DNA of 64,000 nucleotides from NCBI RefSeq assembly GCF_009498215.1, contig NZ_CP043499.1, forward strand, positions 1,562,001 through 1,626,000. Direction: 5' to 3'. Source of the DNA: Rhizobium grahamii. Its GTDB lineage: Bacteria > Pseudomonadota > Alphaproteobacteria > Rhizobiales > Rhizobiaceae. The position numbers and the translations under genes were made by a program. Positions 34,151 to 43,047 of the stretch are shown one piece after another; position 1 is the stretch's first letter, and every line of letters starts with the position of its first letter. The notes under the pieces were generated by a model. It made no database searches. It was given only the letters and a program-made list of their open reading frames with translations, and was not told the origin of the DNA.

Positions 34151-35536
34151 TTATTCGATGTTTAGAGTGCCCTTGTGGTCGATCGTAAGACCGGCGATAC
34201 CCTTGCGCATCGCAAAGACGTCGATCGGATGGACCAGATACAGCCACGGCGGGTTCTGGTGGAGACGAGTGAGGCAGCGAGCGTAGGCGAGCTCCCTGGC
34301 ATCGTCGTCGACGGCACGGTTTGCAGCCGAAATCAGCCCCTCGGTCTCCAGATCGTCGAAACCTTGCCACCAGACCGCCTTTGTCGCGCTGGAGATCTTG
34401 TCGTTCAGGATGCGGAATGTGCTATGCGGCGACGAGTCGAAGATCGCCATGTCTCCCATTTCCTTGCGGCCGATCTGCCGGGCGTATTCGGGTCGATCGA
34501 GTTCGGTTTCGACCTCGACCTTGAGGCCGACCGCTTCGAGCGCAGCGCCGACGAAACGGCTGACTTCCGGCGCCCTCTCCGGCATGAACGTCGGGGTGCG
34601 CAAGGTCAAGGTAGCACCGGCATCGACGCCATCAAGCAGCCGCCGAGCCTTTTCTGGATCATAGGCGATCGGCCGCAGGTCGGCGCGCTTCGCACCAAGG
34701 TGGAATGGGCTGACGATTGTGGAGGATGGGACTGCCAGCCCGTGGAAGATCTCGTCGGCGATCAGTGCCGTATCGACCGCATGATTGACCGCCAAGCGCG
34801 CTTCGGGTGAGCGGAACATGCCCTGCTGGCAATTCAGGTAGTACATGACCGACAGCGTGTTGACGGCCTTTCCCCAAGCAAAATTCTCATCGAAATCAAA
34901 GCGCTTCTCGATCCGTTCCAGGTTGAGCGCTGCGTCGATGTCGCCGCATAGCAGGGAGTCGTAGCGCGCTTCAGCGTGTCGGTCGGCCAACGCGACGATC
35001 CGCTGTGGGCCGCTGCCCGAGCCGGCTTTCGCCAGCACCGCGCGCCTGCCCGCCTCGAACTCCTCGACGCGATAGCGGCCGGTGCCGAGGACGGGCAAGC
35101 CAACCTCGTCCAACCGGCAGATGTAAAACTCCGAGAAAATGTCGAGAATGTCGGCGATCGGCTCAGGGTTCTCTACCCGAACCACGCCCCCGCTCTCAGC
35201 GGTAATCCGGGCGTCGGCGAGATAACGCGCATAGGACCACTTCATCCCGAAGGTATCGACTGCCTGCAGAATACCATCGATAAAGCCGATGATATCCTCG
35301 GCCACGCACGGCTTCCCGTCATGGAACGTCGCGCCATCTCGAATGAAGAACCGCCAGATGCGACCGTCATCGGAATGAGACCAACGCGAGAACAGCGCCG
35401 GGCGTACAAACCCGTTATCCCATTTCAGAAGCGGTTCGAAAACGAGGTTCTTCAAGGTCAGAACACTGGTGTCGTCGGTGACACGCGTGGGCGGAAGAAA
35501 GTCGACTTTCTCGAGGCTGATCGTCAGTGTGTCCAA
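34151..35536 (-). CDS. SBP family 5 protein without signal peptide
   Basis: This 461-residue protein has the dipeptide/nickel-binding-protein fold (LVFEPLLKWDNGFVRPALFS, WRFFIRDGATFHDGKPCVAED). Family members are normally exported, but this one starts directly at the domain: MDTLTISLEKVDFLPPTRV. The start is TTG at 35534-35536 with GAGG five bases upstream; no upstream codons encode a signal peptide, since the permease gene ends seven bases before. It may be cytoplasmic, like SgrR C-terminal domains, perhaps sensing or handing over the substrate. A fully exported paralogue is at 37522-39084. Confidence 0.85.
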   Translation of the reverse strand: MDTLTISLEKVDFLPPTRVTDDTSVLTLKNLVFEPLLKWDNGFVRPALFSRWSHSDDGRIWRFFIRDGATFHDGKPCVAEDIIGFIDGILQAVDTFGMKWSYARYLADARITAESGGVVRVENPEPIADILDIFSEFYICRLDEVGLPVLGTGRYRVEEFEAGRRAVLAKAGSGSGPQRIVALADRHAEARYDSLLCGDIDAALNLERIEKRFDFDENFAWGKAVNTLSVMYYLNCQQGMFRSPEARLAVNHAVDTALIADEIFHGLAVPSSTIVSPFHLGAKRADLRPIAYDPEKARRLLDGVDAGATLTLRTPTFMPERAPEVSRFVGAALEAVGLKVEVETELDRPEYARQIGRKEMGDMAIFDSSPHSTFRILNDKISSATKAVWWQGFDDLETEGLISAANRAVDDDARELAYARCLTRLHQNPPWLYLVHPIDVFAMRKGIAGLTIDHKGTLNIE

Positions 35537-35543
35537 GATGACC

Positions 35544-36392
35544 TCAATCGAGTTCGCTGCGGCGACGCGGGTTGAACCAGTCCGCCAGGGAGTCGCCCAC
35601 CAGGTTGAAGGACAGGACGGCGAAAAGGATCGCCATACCGGGCGCCAGCGCTACCCAGGGAGCGCTGCGCACATATTGAAGGTTCGCCGACACATCCGCA
35701 CCCCACTCGGCCATCGGCGGCTGGGCGCCAAGACCCAGGAAGCCCAGGCTGGCGGTCTGCAGGATGGCACTGCCCAAAGCCAATGTCGATTGCACCAGAA
35801 GCGGCCCAAGGCCATTCACAAAGATGTAGCGAAAGAGGATGCGGCTATTCGGCAGCCCAAGCGAGACGGCGGCTTCGACATAGGGCTTGACCGAAACGCT
35901 GAGCGCCTGGCTGCGCGCGACACGCGCAAACTGAGGAGCAAGCGTGATCGCAACGGCAAGCATCGCATTTTGCAGGCTTGGACCGAATGCGGCCGCCAAG
36001 GCGATGGCGAGCACCAGTGCCGGAAAAGCCAGAATCGCGTCGACGATGCGCATGATGATGCTGTCCGTCCAGCCCCCCGCGAAACCGGCGATGGTGCCGA
36101 AGAACACACCGACGAGAAATGCGATGGCGACGACGCCCACGCCGATCGTCAAGGTAGCCCGCCCGCCATACATGATGCGCGTCAACACATCGCGGCCGAA
36201 GGCATCCGTGCCCAGCCAATGACTGACGCTTGGAGCGGCAAGCTTATGGAGGACATCGAGCTTGGTCGGCGAATACACGGTGATCATCGGCCCGATTGTG
36301 ATGAGCACGATCAGCGCGACGAGAATGCCAAGCCCGACAACTGCGAGCGTATTGCGTCTGAGAAACGTTACGAATTCGCGCATGACGTTCAC
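35544..36392 (-). CDS. Dipeptide/nickel-type ABC transporter permease (DppC type)
   Basis: This is a 282-residue permease. It has the DppC N-terminal segment (RRNTLAVVGLGILVALIVL), the GTDAFGRDVLTRIMYGGR motif typical of this subfamily, and later membrane segments. The GTG start overlaps the upstream permease stop (GTGA); an ATG nine bases on (36383) is an alternative. Confidence 0.93.
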   Translation of the reverse strand: MNVMREFVTFLRRNTLAVVGLGILVALIVLITIGPMITVYSPTKLDVLHKLAAPSVSHWLGTDAFGRDVLTRIMYGGRATLTIGVGVVAIAFLVGVFFGTIAGFAGGWTDSIIMRIVDAILAFPALVLAIALAAAFGPSLQNAMLAVAITLAPQFARVARSQALSVSVKPYVEAAVSLGLPNSRILFRYIFVNGLGPLLVQSTLALGSAILQTASLGFLGLGAQPPMAEWGADVSANLQYVRSAPWVALAPGMAILFAVLSFNLVGDSLADWFNPRRRSELD

Positions 36393-37399
36393 TTCATCTT
36401 CTTGCGGACGCGCGGGTCAAGGACGCCATAGAGCACGTCCACGATGATCGAGGTGATGACGAAAAGCAGCGCGAAGACCAGTGTCGTGCCCTGAATGACA
36501 GGATAGTCGCGGTTCTTGATCGCCTCGAACATGTAGCGGCCGATTCCGGGCCACGCGAAGATCGTTTCCGTCAGGATGGCGCCGCCGAGCATCTCGGCGA
36601 ATTTCAGCCCGATGACCGTTATCGCCGGCAGGAGCGAATTACGCAGGCCGTGATTGAGCACGACATCAGCGCGCCGCAGACCTTTTGCCCTGGCGGTACG
36701 AATGAAATCCTCACCCATGACATCGAGCATCGTGTTGCGCACGAAGCGTCCGAGCGTGGCGGCGAGGAAGGCGGCTAACACGGCGGTCGGGAGGATGAGA
36801 TGCTGCACTGCGCTCCAGGTCGCGGCGAGATCACCGGAGAGCAGGCCATCCAGAATGGCGAAGCCCGTTATGTGTTCCGCCGTGATGAAGGAGCTCATCC
36901 GCCCTGAAACCGGCAGCCAGCCGAGATAGGTCCCGAAGACCAGCTGCAGGATAAGTGCAAGCAGGAAGGCAGGCATCGAAACCCCGACCAGGGAAACAAC
37001 GCGCGTGATATGATCGAACAGCGAATTGGGCCTGATGGCGGAAAGAACGCCGATCGGAATGCCGAAAATCACGGCCACCATGACGGCGAACACCGACAAC
37101 TCGATCGTCGCCGGCAATCGCAGGACGATCTCCTGGGCAACGGGCAGGCCAGTCTTCAGCGACAATCCGAAATCGCCCTGCAGGAGCCCGCCGACATAGT
37201 GGAGGAACTGAAATACGACAGGCTGATCGAGATCGAGCTGAGCGCGCAGCGCATCGATCTGTGCTTGCGTCGCGCCGGGACCGAGCAGCGTGACAGCCGG
37301 ATCGCCCGGGATCAGCCGAACCAGGGAAAAAACGATGACAAGAACGATGCACATGACGGGTATCAGCGCGATCAGTCGTCGTATGATGAAACTCGCCAT
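36389..37399 (-). CDS. Dipeptide/nickel-type ABC transporter permease (DppB type)
   Basis: This is a 336-residue permease with the DppB opening FIIRRLIALIPVMCIVLVIV, then IPGDPAVTLLGPGAT, and the C-terminal DPRVRKKMK. The docking loop DFIRTARAKGLRRADVVLNH is clear. It follows the exported binding protein by 122 bases. Confidence 0.93.
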   Translation of the reverse strand: MASFIIRRLIALIPVMCIVLVIVFSLVRLIPGDPAVTLLGPGATQAQIDALRAQLDLDQPVVFQFLHYVGGLLQGDFGLSLKTGLPVAQEIVLRLPATIELSVFAVMVAVIFGIPIGVLSAIRPNSLFDHITRVVSLVGVSMPAFLLALILQLVFGTYLGWLPVSGRMSSFITAEHITGFAILDGLLSGDLAATWSAVQHLILPTAVLAAFLAATLGRFVRNTMLDVMGEDFIRTARAKGLRRADVVLNHGLRNSLLPAITVIGLKFAEMLGGAILTETIFAWPGIGRYMFEAIKNRDYPVIQGTTLVFALLFVITSIIVDVLYGVLDPRVRKKMK

Positions 37400-37521
37400 G
37401 CCTTTCCACTCATCACTGGGAGCCGCCCGCCTCAGCGGGTGGCCACTGTTCGATTGCAGGTGCCGAGGCGCGGTGCCACGAGCGAGACATCAGGGATCGC
37501 TCGTGTTCTAGCGCGGCTTCG

Positions 37522-39084
37522 TCACTTCTTGTAGACGGACCAGTACTCGTTGAGCGGCGGTGCGCTGTTGACGACGAGTCCTTCGACATTGGCGCGCGTG
37601 AAGACGATCAGCTTGGGGCTGAAAAGATAGGCGCCCGGCACACGCTTGGCGATTTCTTCCTGAACCTCGAAATAGAGCTTCTTGCGAGCTTCCATATCCG
37701 ACGTCTGCTGCGCCTTGACGATCAGGTCATCGAGGTCCTTGTCTCCGGGCATGCGGAAGGTCATGGCTGTATCGGCTAGAGACGAGAGGTAGCCGATGGT
37801 GATGTGCGCATCCGGATCGTTGTACCAGGGCTGGCGACCATCGAGCGCGACATCGAATTGGCCCGATGTCTGCAACGCCCGCAACGCGGGGAACTCGGTC
37901 TGCTCGATCGTGGCGTTGATGCCGATGTCGGCGAGGTTCGCCTGGACGAAGGTGGCAACAGCACCCCAGAGCGGCCCCTGGAAGCTATAGAGTTTCAGGT
38001 TGATGCTGGACGGATCGACGCCGGCTTCCACCAGAAGCTTCTTGGCCAGTTCCGGATCATAGGCCGGTGCAAGTTCCTTCATCTTCGGATTGAACGCCCA
38101 GCTGTTGCTGGTCAGAGGACCGTAAACCCGCTCGGCAGTGCCACCGAAGACGCCCTGCAAAAGGCCGTCATAGTCGATCGCATGCGCGATCGCTTCGCGT
38201 GCCTTGACGTTGGCGAAAGGCCCATCCTTCTTGTTGTTGTTGAACTCGAGCTGGCGGATGATCTGGCTCGATGTTTCGAGTACCTTCACATCCTTGTTGC
38301 CCTTCAGCGCTTCGATATCTTCGGCGGCGATCGCCGACAGCTGGCCCTGCTGCTGAACGATGTCCACACCGCCGCTCTCAAGCTCGAGCCGGCGCGTCGA
38401 GGCGTCTGGAATGACGCGGTAGATGATCTTGGAAAGCTTGGGCGCACCTCGGAAATAATCCGGGTTGGCCTCGAGAACGACGTTCGTGTCGGCCTGGGCG
38501 CTCTTGAACACAAAAGGACCAGTACCGACGGGATTGGCGGCAAACTTGTCGCCATACTTTTCGACCGCGGTCGGGCTGACGATTGCCGACTGTGGCTGCG
38601 CCAGGATCGACAGGAATGCCGGATAGGCCGCCGTGAGGGTGATTTTCACCTCGCTCGGCGACACCACGGAGATATCCTTGATGAGGTCGAAGGTCGCCTT
38701 GACGTAGGAATTCGTTGCCTTGGTGCGTTCGAGCGAGAACTTCACGGCAGCCGCATCAAAAGGCGTACCGTCCTGGAATTTCACGCCATCACGGAGCTTG
38801 AAGTCGAACTGCTTGCCATCCGCGGAAACAGTCCAGCCCGTAGCAAGGCGCCCCTCAAGATCCTTGAAGTCAGGCGCCGTCCACGCAACCAGCGTGTCAA
38901 AGACGTTCAGAATGATCTCGCTGCCGACAGGCTCGGCCTTGTTGGTGCCGGGCTCGAGGCTGACGGGATCCGAGGGAACGGCAACGACCAGCGTCTTCAA
39001 CTGTTCCGCACTCTGCGCCATCGCGTTACCCGCAACGAGCGGCAAGGCCACCATCGCTGCCAAAAATCCCTTCCAGACTTTCAT
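37522..39084 (-). CDS. Exported SBP family 5 solute-binding protein
   Basis: This is a 520-residue periplasmic protein. The ATG at 39082-39084 has AGGGG six bases upstream; the signal peptide is MKVWKGFLAAMVALPLVAGN ending AMA-QSA. Family motifs are LVAWTAPDFKDLEGRLATGW and FKLRDGVKFQDGTPFDAAAV. It captures peptides or other small cationic or cyclic compounds for the DppBC-type permeases. An operator-like site lies 77 bases upstream of the start. Confidence 0.92.
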   Translation of the reverse strand: MKVWKGFLAAMVALPLVAGNAMAQSAEQLKTLVVAVPSDPVSLEPGTNKAEPVGSEIILNVFDTLVAWTAPDFKDLEGRLATGWTVSADGKQFDFKLRDGVKFQDGTPFDAAAVKFSLERTKATNSYVKATFDLIKDISVVSPSEVKITLTAAYPAFLSILAQPQSAIVSPTAVEKYGDKFAANPVGTGPFVFKSAQADTNVVLEANPDYFRGAPKLSKIIYRVIPDASTRRLELESGGVDIVQQQGQLSAIAAEDIEALKGNKDVKVLETSSQIIRQLEFNNNKKDGPFANVKAREAIAHAIDYDGLLQGVFGGTAERVYGPLTSNSWAFNPKMKELAPAYDPELAKKLLVEAGVDPSSINLKLYSFQGPLWGAVATFVQANLADIGINATIEQTEFPALRALQTSGQFDVALDGRQPWYNDPDAHITIGYLSSLADTAMTFRMPGDKDLDDLIVKAQQTSDMEARKKLYFEVQEEIAKRVPGAYLFSPKLIVFTRANVEGLVVNSAPPLNEYWSVYKK

Positions 39085-39160
39085 TCTACGCCCCTTTCGT
39101 AGTCGTGGCTCTCGCTCAAAAGCCGGTTTCATCAATACCGGCACTTCTTAGCCAATCCGT

Positions 39161-39180
39161 GATATACTACGAAATATATC
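39161..39180. promoter_or_regulatory. Operator site A of the GntR-linked regulon
   Basis: GATATACTACGAAATATATC: six-base perfect arms GATATA/TATATC around eight bases. It lies upstream of the exported binding-protein gene. It is the first of three near-identical sites (B at 40262-40281, C at 42982-43001). Confidence 0.7.
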
Positions 39181-39334
39181 ATCAGGAATGAGACTGTAAA
39201 GCATGCTTGGCGACTGTTTAGACAATCGCCAAAATCGCACATTCTTTATGCAATATAAGAAAAAATATGCCGATTATTCGCGCATTATGAGAACAGAAAC
39301 AGAGGATCGTGTGCGGAACGGGCCAAGCGCCGAT

Positions 39335-40192
39335 TCAAAGCGGATCCGCGCCTGTTATCACCGGACGTGTCGGATCGCTGATCCAGGCAGACCAGGAACC
39401 GGGGTACATGGCTGCCTCGACGCCGATCGAGGCAAGCGCCAGAACAGTATGTGCGGCCGACATGCCGGCCCCGCAATAAACACCGACCGGGCACGATCCA
39501 TCCGCGCCGAGCGCACGATACATTTCCGCCAGCGTGGCTGCATCTGTGAAATTGCCATAGTCGGTGAGGTTGTCAGGCGCCGGCGCGCTGATTGCATAAG
39601 GAATATGCCCTCGTGCCGGCTGCCCTGGCGCGACCGCGCCGCCGATGTAATTGGGCCTGATGCGTGCATCGAGCAACACCGCTTCCTTGCCGAGGCGCAA
39701 GGCAGTATCCGCATCGAGCTCTGGCATATTGCCGATGGATAGTGTGATTTCGCTTCGCTGCGGCGTCGCAACCTTGTCCGTCACAGGAAGTCCGGCAGCC
39801 CGCCACGCCGGCATGCCACCGTCAAGCACACGAACATCCGGCAGACCTGCCCATCGCAGCACCCACCACGCCCGCGCCGCCGTCATGCTTCGATCACCGT
39901 CATAAACGACGACGGTGCTCTCCTTGCGCAGCCCCCAGCGGCGAGTTTTCTCCTGCAGAACAAGAATATCGGGCAAGGGTCGCTGCCCACCCTCGAAGGA
40001 GGCAGGCGCCTGAAAGTCAGTATAGGCTTCCGTGTCAATTGCCCCATCGATACGCGACCCGTTAAAGGACGGGGCACCCGTATAGGGATTGATCGAATGA
40101 ACAGCGAGCAAGGTGATATCCGCACCGGATCTGCGGAGCTCATCCAATTCGACGGGTGTCAGAAGAACTTTTTTTCGGACGTCGTCGACCAT
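39335..40192 (-). CDS. 3-mercaptopyruvate/thiosulfate sulfurtransferase (SseA-like rhodanese)
   Basis: This 285-residue protein has two rhodanese domains. The N-terminal one is inactive (VVYDGDRSMTAARAWW has no Cys at the active position). The C-terminal one carries the catalytic Cys in VYCGAGMSAAHTVLAL. The active loop CGAGMS differs from both the E. coli SseA and bovine rhodanese types, so substrate preference is uncertain. The start is the ATG at 40190-40192; a TTG 51 bases upstream lies in a GGAGG-containing stretch but seems less likely. It heads the minus-strand operon and shares a short divergent promoter, with operator site B, with the ABC ATPase. Confidence 0.88.
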   Translation of the reverse strand: MVDDVRKKVLLTPVELDELRRSGADITLLAVHSINPYTGAPSFNGSRIDGAIDTEAYTDFQAPASFEGGQRPLPDILVLQEKTRRWGLRKESTVVVYDGDRSMTAARAWWVLRWAGLPDVRVLDGGMPAWRAAGLPVTDKVATPQRSEITLSIGNMPELDADTALRLGKEAVLLDARIRPNYIGGAVAPGQPARGHIPYAISAPAPDNLTDYGNFTDAATLAEMYRALGADGSCPVGVYCGAGMSAAHTVLALASIGVEAAMYPGSWSAWISDPTRPVITGADPL

Positions 40193-40261
40193 GGCGCCAA
40201 CTTCTTTACAAGCTGAGGAATTTGACCATCCTCCTTCATCCAATGCAGCTTGGCAAGCTGA

Positions 40262-40281
40262 AATATCTTACGTAGTATATC
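40262..40281. promoter_or_regulatory. Operator site B of the GntR-linked regulon
   Basis: On the minus strand this reads GATATACTACGTAAGATATT, matching site A at 16 of 20 positions. It lies in the short spacer between divergent sulfurtransferase and ABC ATPase genes, where one dimer could control both promoters. Confidence 0.7.
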
Positions 40282-40339
40282 ACGACCTTTCATATCCTGT
40301 ATGAACGTCGACAGCCCTACCGCCACAGGAGCGTCCCGC

Positions 40340-42133
40340 GTGACCATCTTATCCGTCGAGCATCTGACAACCTCCTTTCGTCGAGGCGGAGAATGGACGC
40401 CCGTCGTCAACGATGTCAGCCTGACGGTGGCAGCCGGCGAGACGGTGGCGATCGTTGGCGAGTCCGGCTCCGGAAAGAGCGTGACGGCAATGTCGATCAT
40501 GCGCCTGCTGCCGGAAAAGACCTCTCGGATCGAAGGTAGCGTCAAGCTCGGCGGCAGGGAGCTTTTGACGGTACCCGAGCGCGAGATGCAGGACATCCGG
40601 GGCAACGAGGTCGCGATGATCTTTCAGGAGCCGATGACCTCCCTCAATCCGGTCCTCACTGTCGGTCGTCAGATCGCGGAGGCAATCCGGCGCCATCGCG
40701 GGGTTAGCGCCGGTGAAGCCCGCGCGCAGACAATCGCCTTGCTGGACCGCGTACGCATTCCGGCGGCTACAAAGCGTTTCGATGAATATCCACACGAGCT
40801 TTCCGGCGGCACGCTGCAACGTGTGATGATCGCCATGGCGCTGGCCTGCAGACCTAAGCTTCTGATCGCCGACGAACCGACCACCGCGCTTGACGTAACC
40901 GTTCAGGCCGAAATCCTTGGGCTCATCAAGAGTCTCCAGGATGAAGAACAGATGGGCGTGCTCTTCATTACCCACGACATGGGCGTTGTCGCCGAGATCG
41001 CCGACCGGACTGTGGTGATGTTCCGCTCGCGCGCGCTGGAAAGCGGTCCCACAGATTCGATCTTTGCCGAGCCCGAGAACGCCTATACGAAGGCCCTGCT
41101 CTCAGCCGTACCGAAACTCGGCACGATGACTGGCCGCACGAATCCCGCGACCTTTCCGCTGGTCGACGTCCAAAGCGGCCTTGCGCTTGGAGAGCGCGAA
41201 GTCGCTCGGGCCGGCGAGCGCAACGTTCTTGAGGTCAGCAACCTCGTCGCACGGTTCGACATCAAGAGCGGCGTACTCGGTCGCGTAACCGGTCGCGTGC
41301 ACGCGGTTGAGGACGTCTCGTTCGACCTGAAGGAGGGCGAAACCCTTTCGCTGGTCGGAGAATCCGGTTGCGGCAAGTCAACGACCGGCCGCGCGGTGCT
41401 CCGGCTCATCGAACCCGTCAGCGGCAGGATCCACATCAATGGCGAGGACATCGGCGCGATGACGCCGGCAATGCTGACGCGCCAGCGCCGCCAGATGCAG
41501 ATGATCTTTCAGGATCCCTATTCCAGCCTCAACCCACGCATGCGCGTCGGCGATGCCATTGCGGAGCCCTTGATCGCTCATGGATTGGCCTCAAAGATGG
41601 AAGCCAGAGCAAAAGCCGTGGACCTCCTCGAGCGGGTTGGCCTAAAGGCAGATATGGCGCGACGCTTTCCGCATGAATTCTCCGGCGGCCAGCGCCAGCG
41701 CATCAGCATCGCGCGCGCCTTGACCCTGAACCCGAACCTGATTGTCGCTGACGAGGCCGTCTCCGCGCTTGACGTATCGATCAAGGCTCAGGTGGTGAAC
41801 CTGATGTTGGAACTCCAGGAAAGCCTGAAGATCGCCTATCTCTTCATCAGCCACGACATGGCTGTCGTCGAGCGCGTGAGCCACCGCGTCGCGGTCATGT
41901 ATCTCGGCGAGATCGTAGAAATCGGGTCGCGCGAGCAGATTTTCGCGAGCCCGCAGCATGCCTACACGAAGCGACTACTGGATGCCGTTCCGATTGCTGA
42001 CCCGAGCCGCCGACACGTCCGCACGCGCCAGCCCGGCATCGAACTCGGAAGCGCCATAAGGCCGGCGAACTACGCCCCGCTGAAGGCGACCTATCGCGAG
42101 GCGGCACCGGGCCACCTCGTTAAGCAAGGCTAG
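40340..42133 (+). CDS. Dipeptide/nickel-type ABC transporter ATPase, fused DppD-DppF type
   Basis: This is a double ATPase of about 597 residues, as in GsiA. Half one has Walker A GESGSGKSVT, signature LSGGTLQRVMIAMA (normally LSGGMRQR or similar) and Walker B LLIADEPTTALD. Half two has GESGCGKSTT, FSGGQRQRISIARA and LIVADEAVSALD, where Ala replaces the usual Pro. Both halves have the oligopeptide-transporter C-terminal extension (YTKALLSAVP, YTKRLLDAVP). I start at the GTG at 40340, which has AGGAG eight bases upstream and gives MTILSVEHLTTSF; the ATG at 40301 lacks a ribosome site and lies only 20 bases from operator site B. It powers the permeases encoded divergently. Confidence 0.92.
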   Translation: MTILSVEHLTTSFRRGGEWTPVVNDVSLTVAAGETVAIVGESGSGKSVTAMSIMRLLPEKTSRIEGSVKLGGRELLTVPEREMQDIRGNEVAMIFQEPMTSLNPVLTVGRQIAEAIRRHRGVSAGEARAQTIALLDRVRIPAATKRFDEYPHELSGGTLQRVMIAMALACRPKLLIADEPTTALDVTVQAEILGLIKSLQDEEQMGVLFITHDMGVVAEIADRTVVMFRSRALESGPTDSIFAEPENAYTKALLSAVPKLGTMTGRTNPATFPLVDVQSGLALGEREVARAGERNVLEVSNLVARFDIKSGVLGRVTGRVHAVEDVSFDLKEGETLSLVGESGCGKSTTGRAVLRLIEPVSGRIHINGEDIGAMTPAMLTRQRRQMQMIFQDPYSSLNPRMRVGDAIAEPLIAHGLASKMEARAKAVDLLERVGLKADMARRFPHEFSGGQRQRISIARALTLNPNLIVADEAVSALDVSIKAQVVNLMLELQESLKIAYLFISHDMAVVERVSHRVAVMYLGEIVEIGSREQIFASPQHAYTKRLLDAVPIADPSRRHVRTRQPGIELGSAIRPANYAPLKATYREAAPGHLVKQG

Positions 42134-42148
42134 CGAACCAGTTTCTCG

Positions 42149-42883
42149 TCAAAGAGTGAAACCGCCCTGCGCGTTTGAAATCAGCGCGTTGAGCAAACCC
42201 TTACGTGTATTTTCATTGTGATCGACCATTGCCGCGCGCGCCTTGTCACTGTCGCGCTGGCGCAGGACGGTGACGATCCGATGATGGTCGTTGGCCGTCT
42301 CGGGATTAATGTCCCGAATTCTCGTCCCCATGTAGAAGAGGCGTGCGCACTCCTCGAGATGGCTCATCACCAGGGAGTGCAGGCGCGGGTTACGCGATCC
42401 GCGCGCGATCGCCGAGTGAAATTCCTCATTGGAATCGACGAAGGTCTTCGTGCTGACATTCTCGCCCACGACATAGCTGGCGTTGGCCAGTTGATCGAGC
42501 GCATCCAGTTCTGCCTCGGTCAGGTTCCTCGCGGCAAGTGCGGCAGCCGTTCCCTCGAGCATGCCGCGAACCGCAAAGAGGTCGTTCATATCGTTGACGG
42601 TAACCGGCTTGACGCGATAGCCGCGCCGCGGGAACGCTTCCATGAACCCTTCGACACACAGACGCGCCAGCGCCTCGCGAACAGGGGTCTTGCTCATTTC
42701 AAGCTTCTCGGCGAGTTCGGGTTCGGAGACCGCCATGCCCGGCGCCAACTGGCCGACGATGATCCGCTCCCGCAAGATTACATAGGCTTGCTCCGTCAGC
42801 GATTTCGCCCGTCTTTCCGACGTCGGCCCCGACCTGTCAGTCCTGTTCAAAACCCGTCTCCCATCCGACCACAACAGGGCCAC
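42149..42883 (-). CDS. GntR-family (FCD) regulator, likely of the racemase/transporter regulon
   Basis: This regulator is up to 244 residues long. The winged helix is at about 28-95 (LTEQAYVILRERIIVGQLAP, MSKTPVREALARLCVEGFME, FPRRGYRVKPV) and the FCD sensor domain at about 100-235. The GTG start at 42883 has a weak ribosome site; TTG at 42850 has GGGAGA six bases upstream and may be the true start. It converges on the ABC ATPase and diverges from the racemase operon. Operator site C lies between it and the racemase, so it is the natural candidate to bind sites A, B and C. Confidence 0.9.
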   Translation of the reverse strand: MALLWSDGRRVLNRTDRSGPTSERRAKSLTEQAYVILRERIIVGQLAPGMAVSEPELAEKLEMSKTPVREALARLCVEGFMEAFPRRGYRVKPVTVNDMNDLFAVRGMLEGTAAALAARNLTEAELDALDQLANASYVVGENVSTKTFVDSNEEFHSAIARGSRNPRLHSLVMSHLEECARLFYMGTRIRDINPETANDHHRIVTVLRQRDSDKARAAMVDHNENTRKGLLNALISNAQGGFTL

Positions 42884-42981
42884 GCTGCTTTCTCGCCATA
42901 CATCGCCGGCAAGTCAAAGGCTTTTGATATTACGAACATTCGCGTCCCTGGCAAACTGGACTTTGACACCATCTTAGCGGT

Positions 42982-43001
42982 AATATATTACGTGGTATAT
43001 C
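42982..43001. promoter_or_regulatory. Operator site C of the GntR-linked regulon
   Basis: On the minus strand this reads GATATACCACGTAATATATT. It matches sites A and B and gives the shared pattern GATATACYACGWAAKATATY. It lies between the divergent gntR and racemase genes, suggesting autoregulation plus control of the catabolic operon. Confidence 0.7.
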
Positions 43002-43047
43002 TTGATTGCGCAATCACTATGGCTGCGCACGAACCCAAGGGTGCGTC

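Noticed and set aside
37804-39102. 432-codon plus-strand frame opposite the exported binding protein
   Set aside because: No family features; it mirrors the high-GC codon pattern of the real gene.
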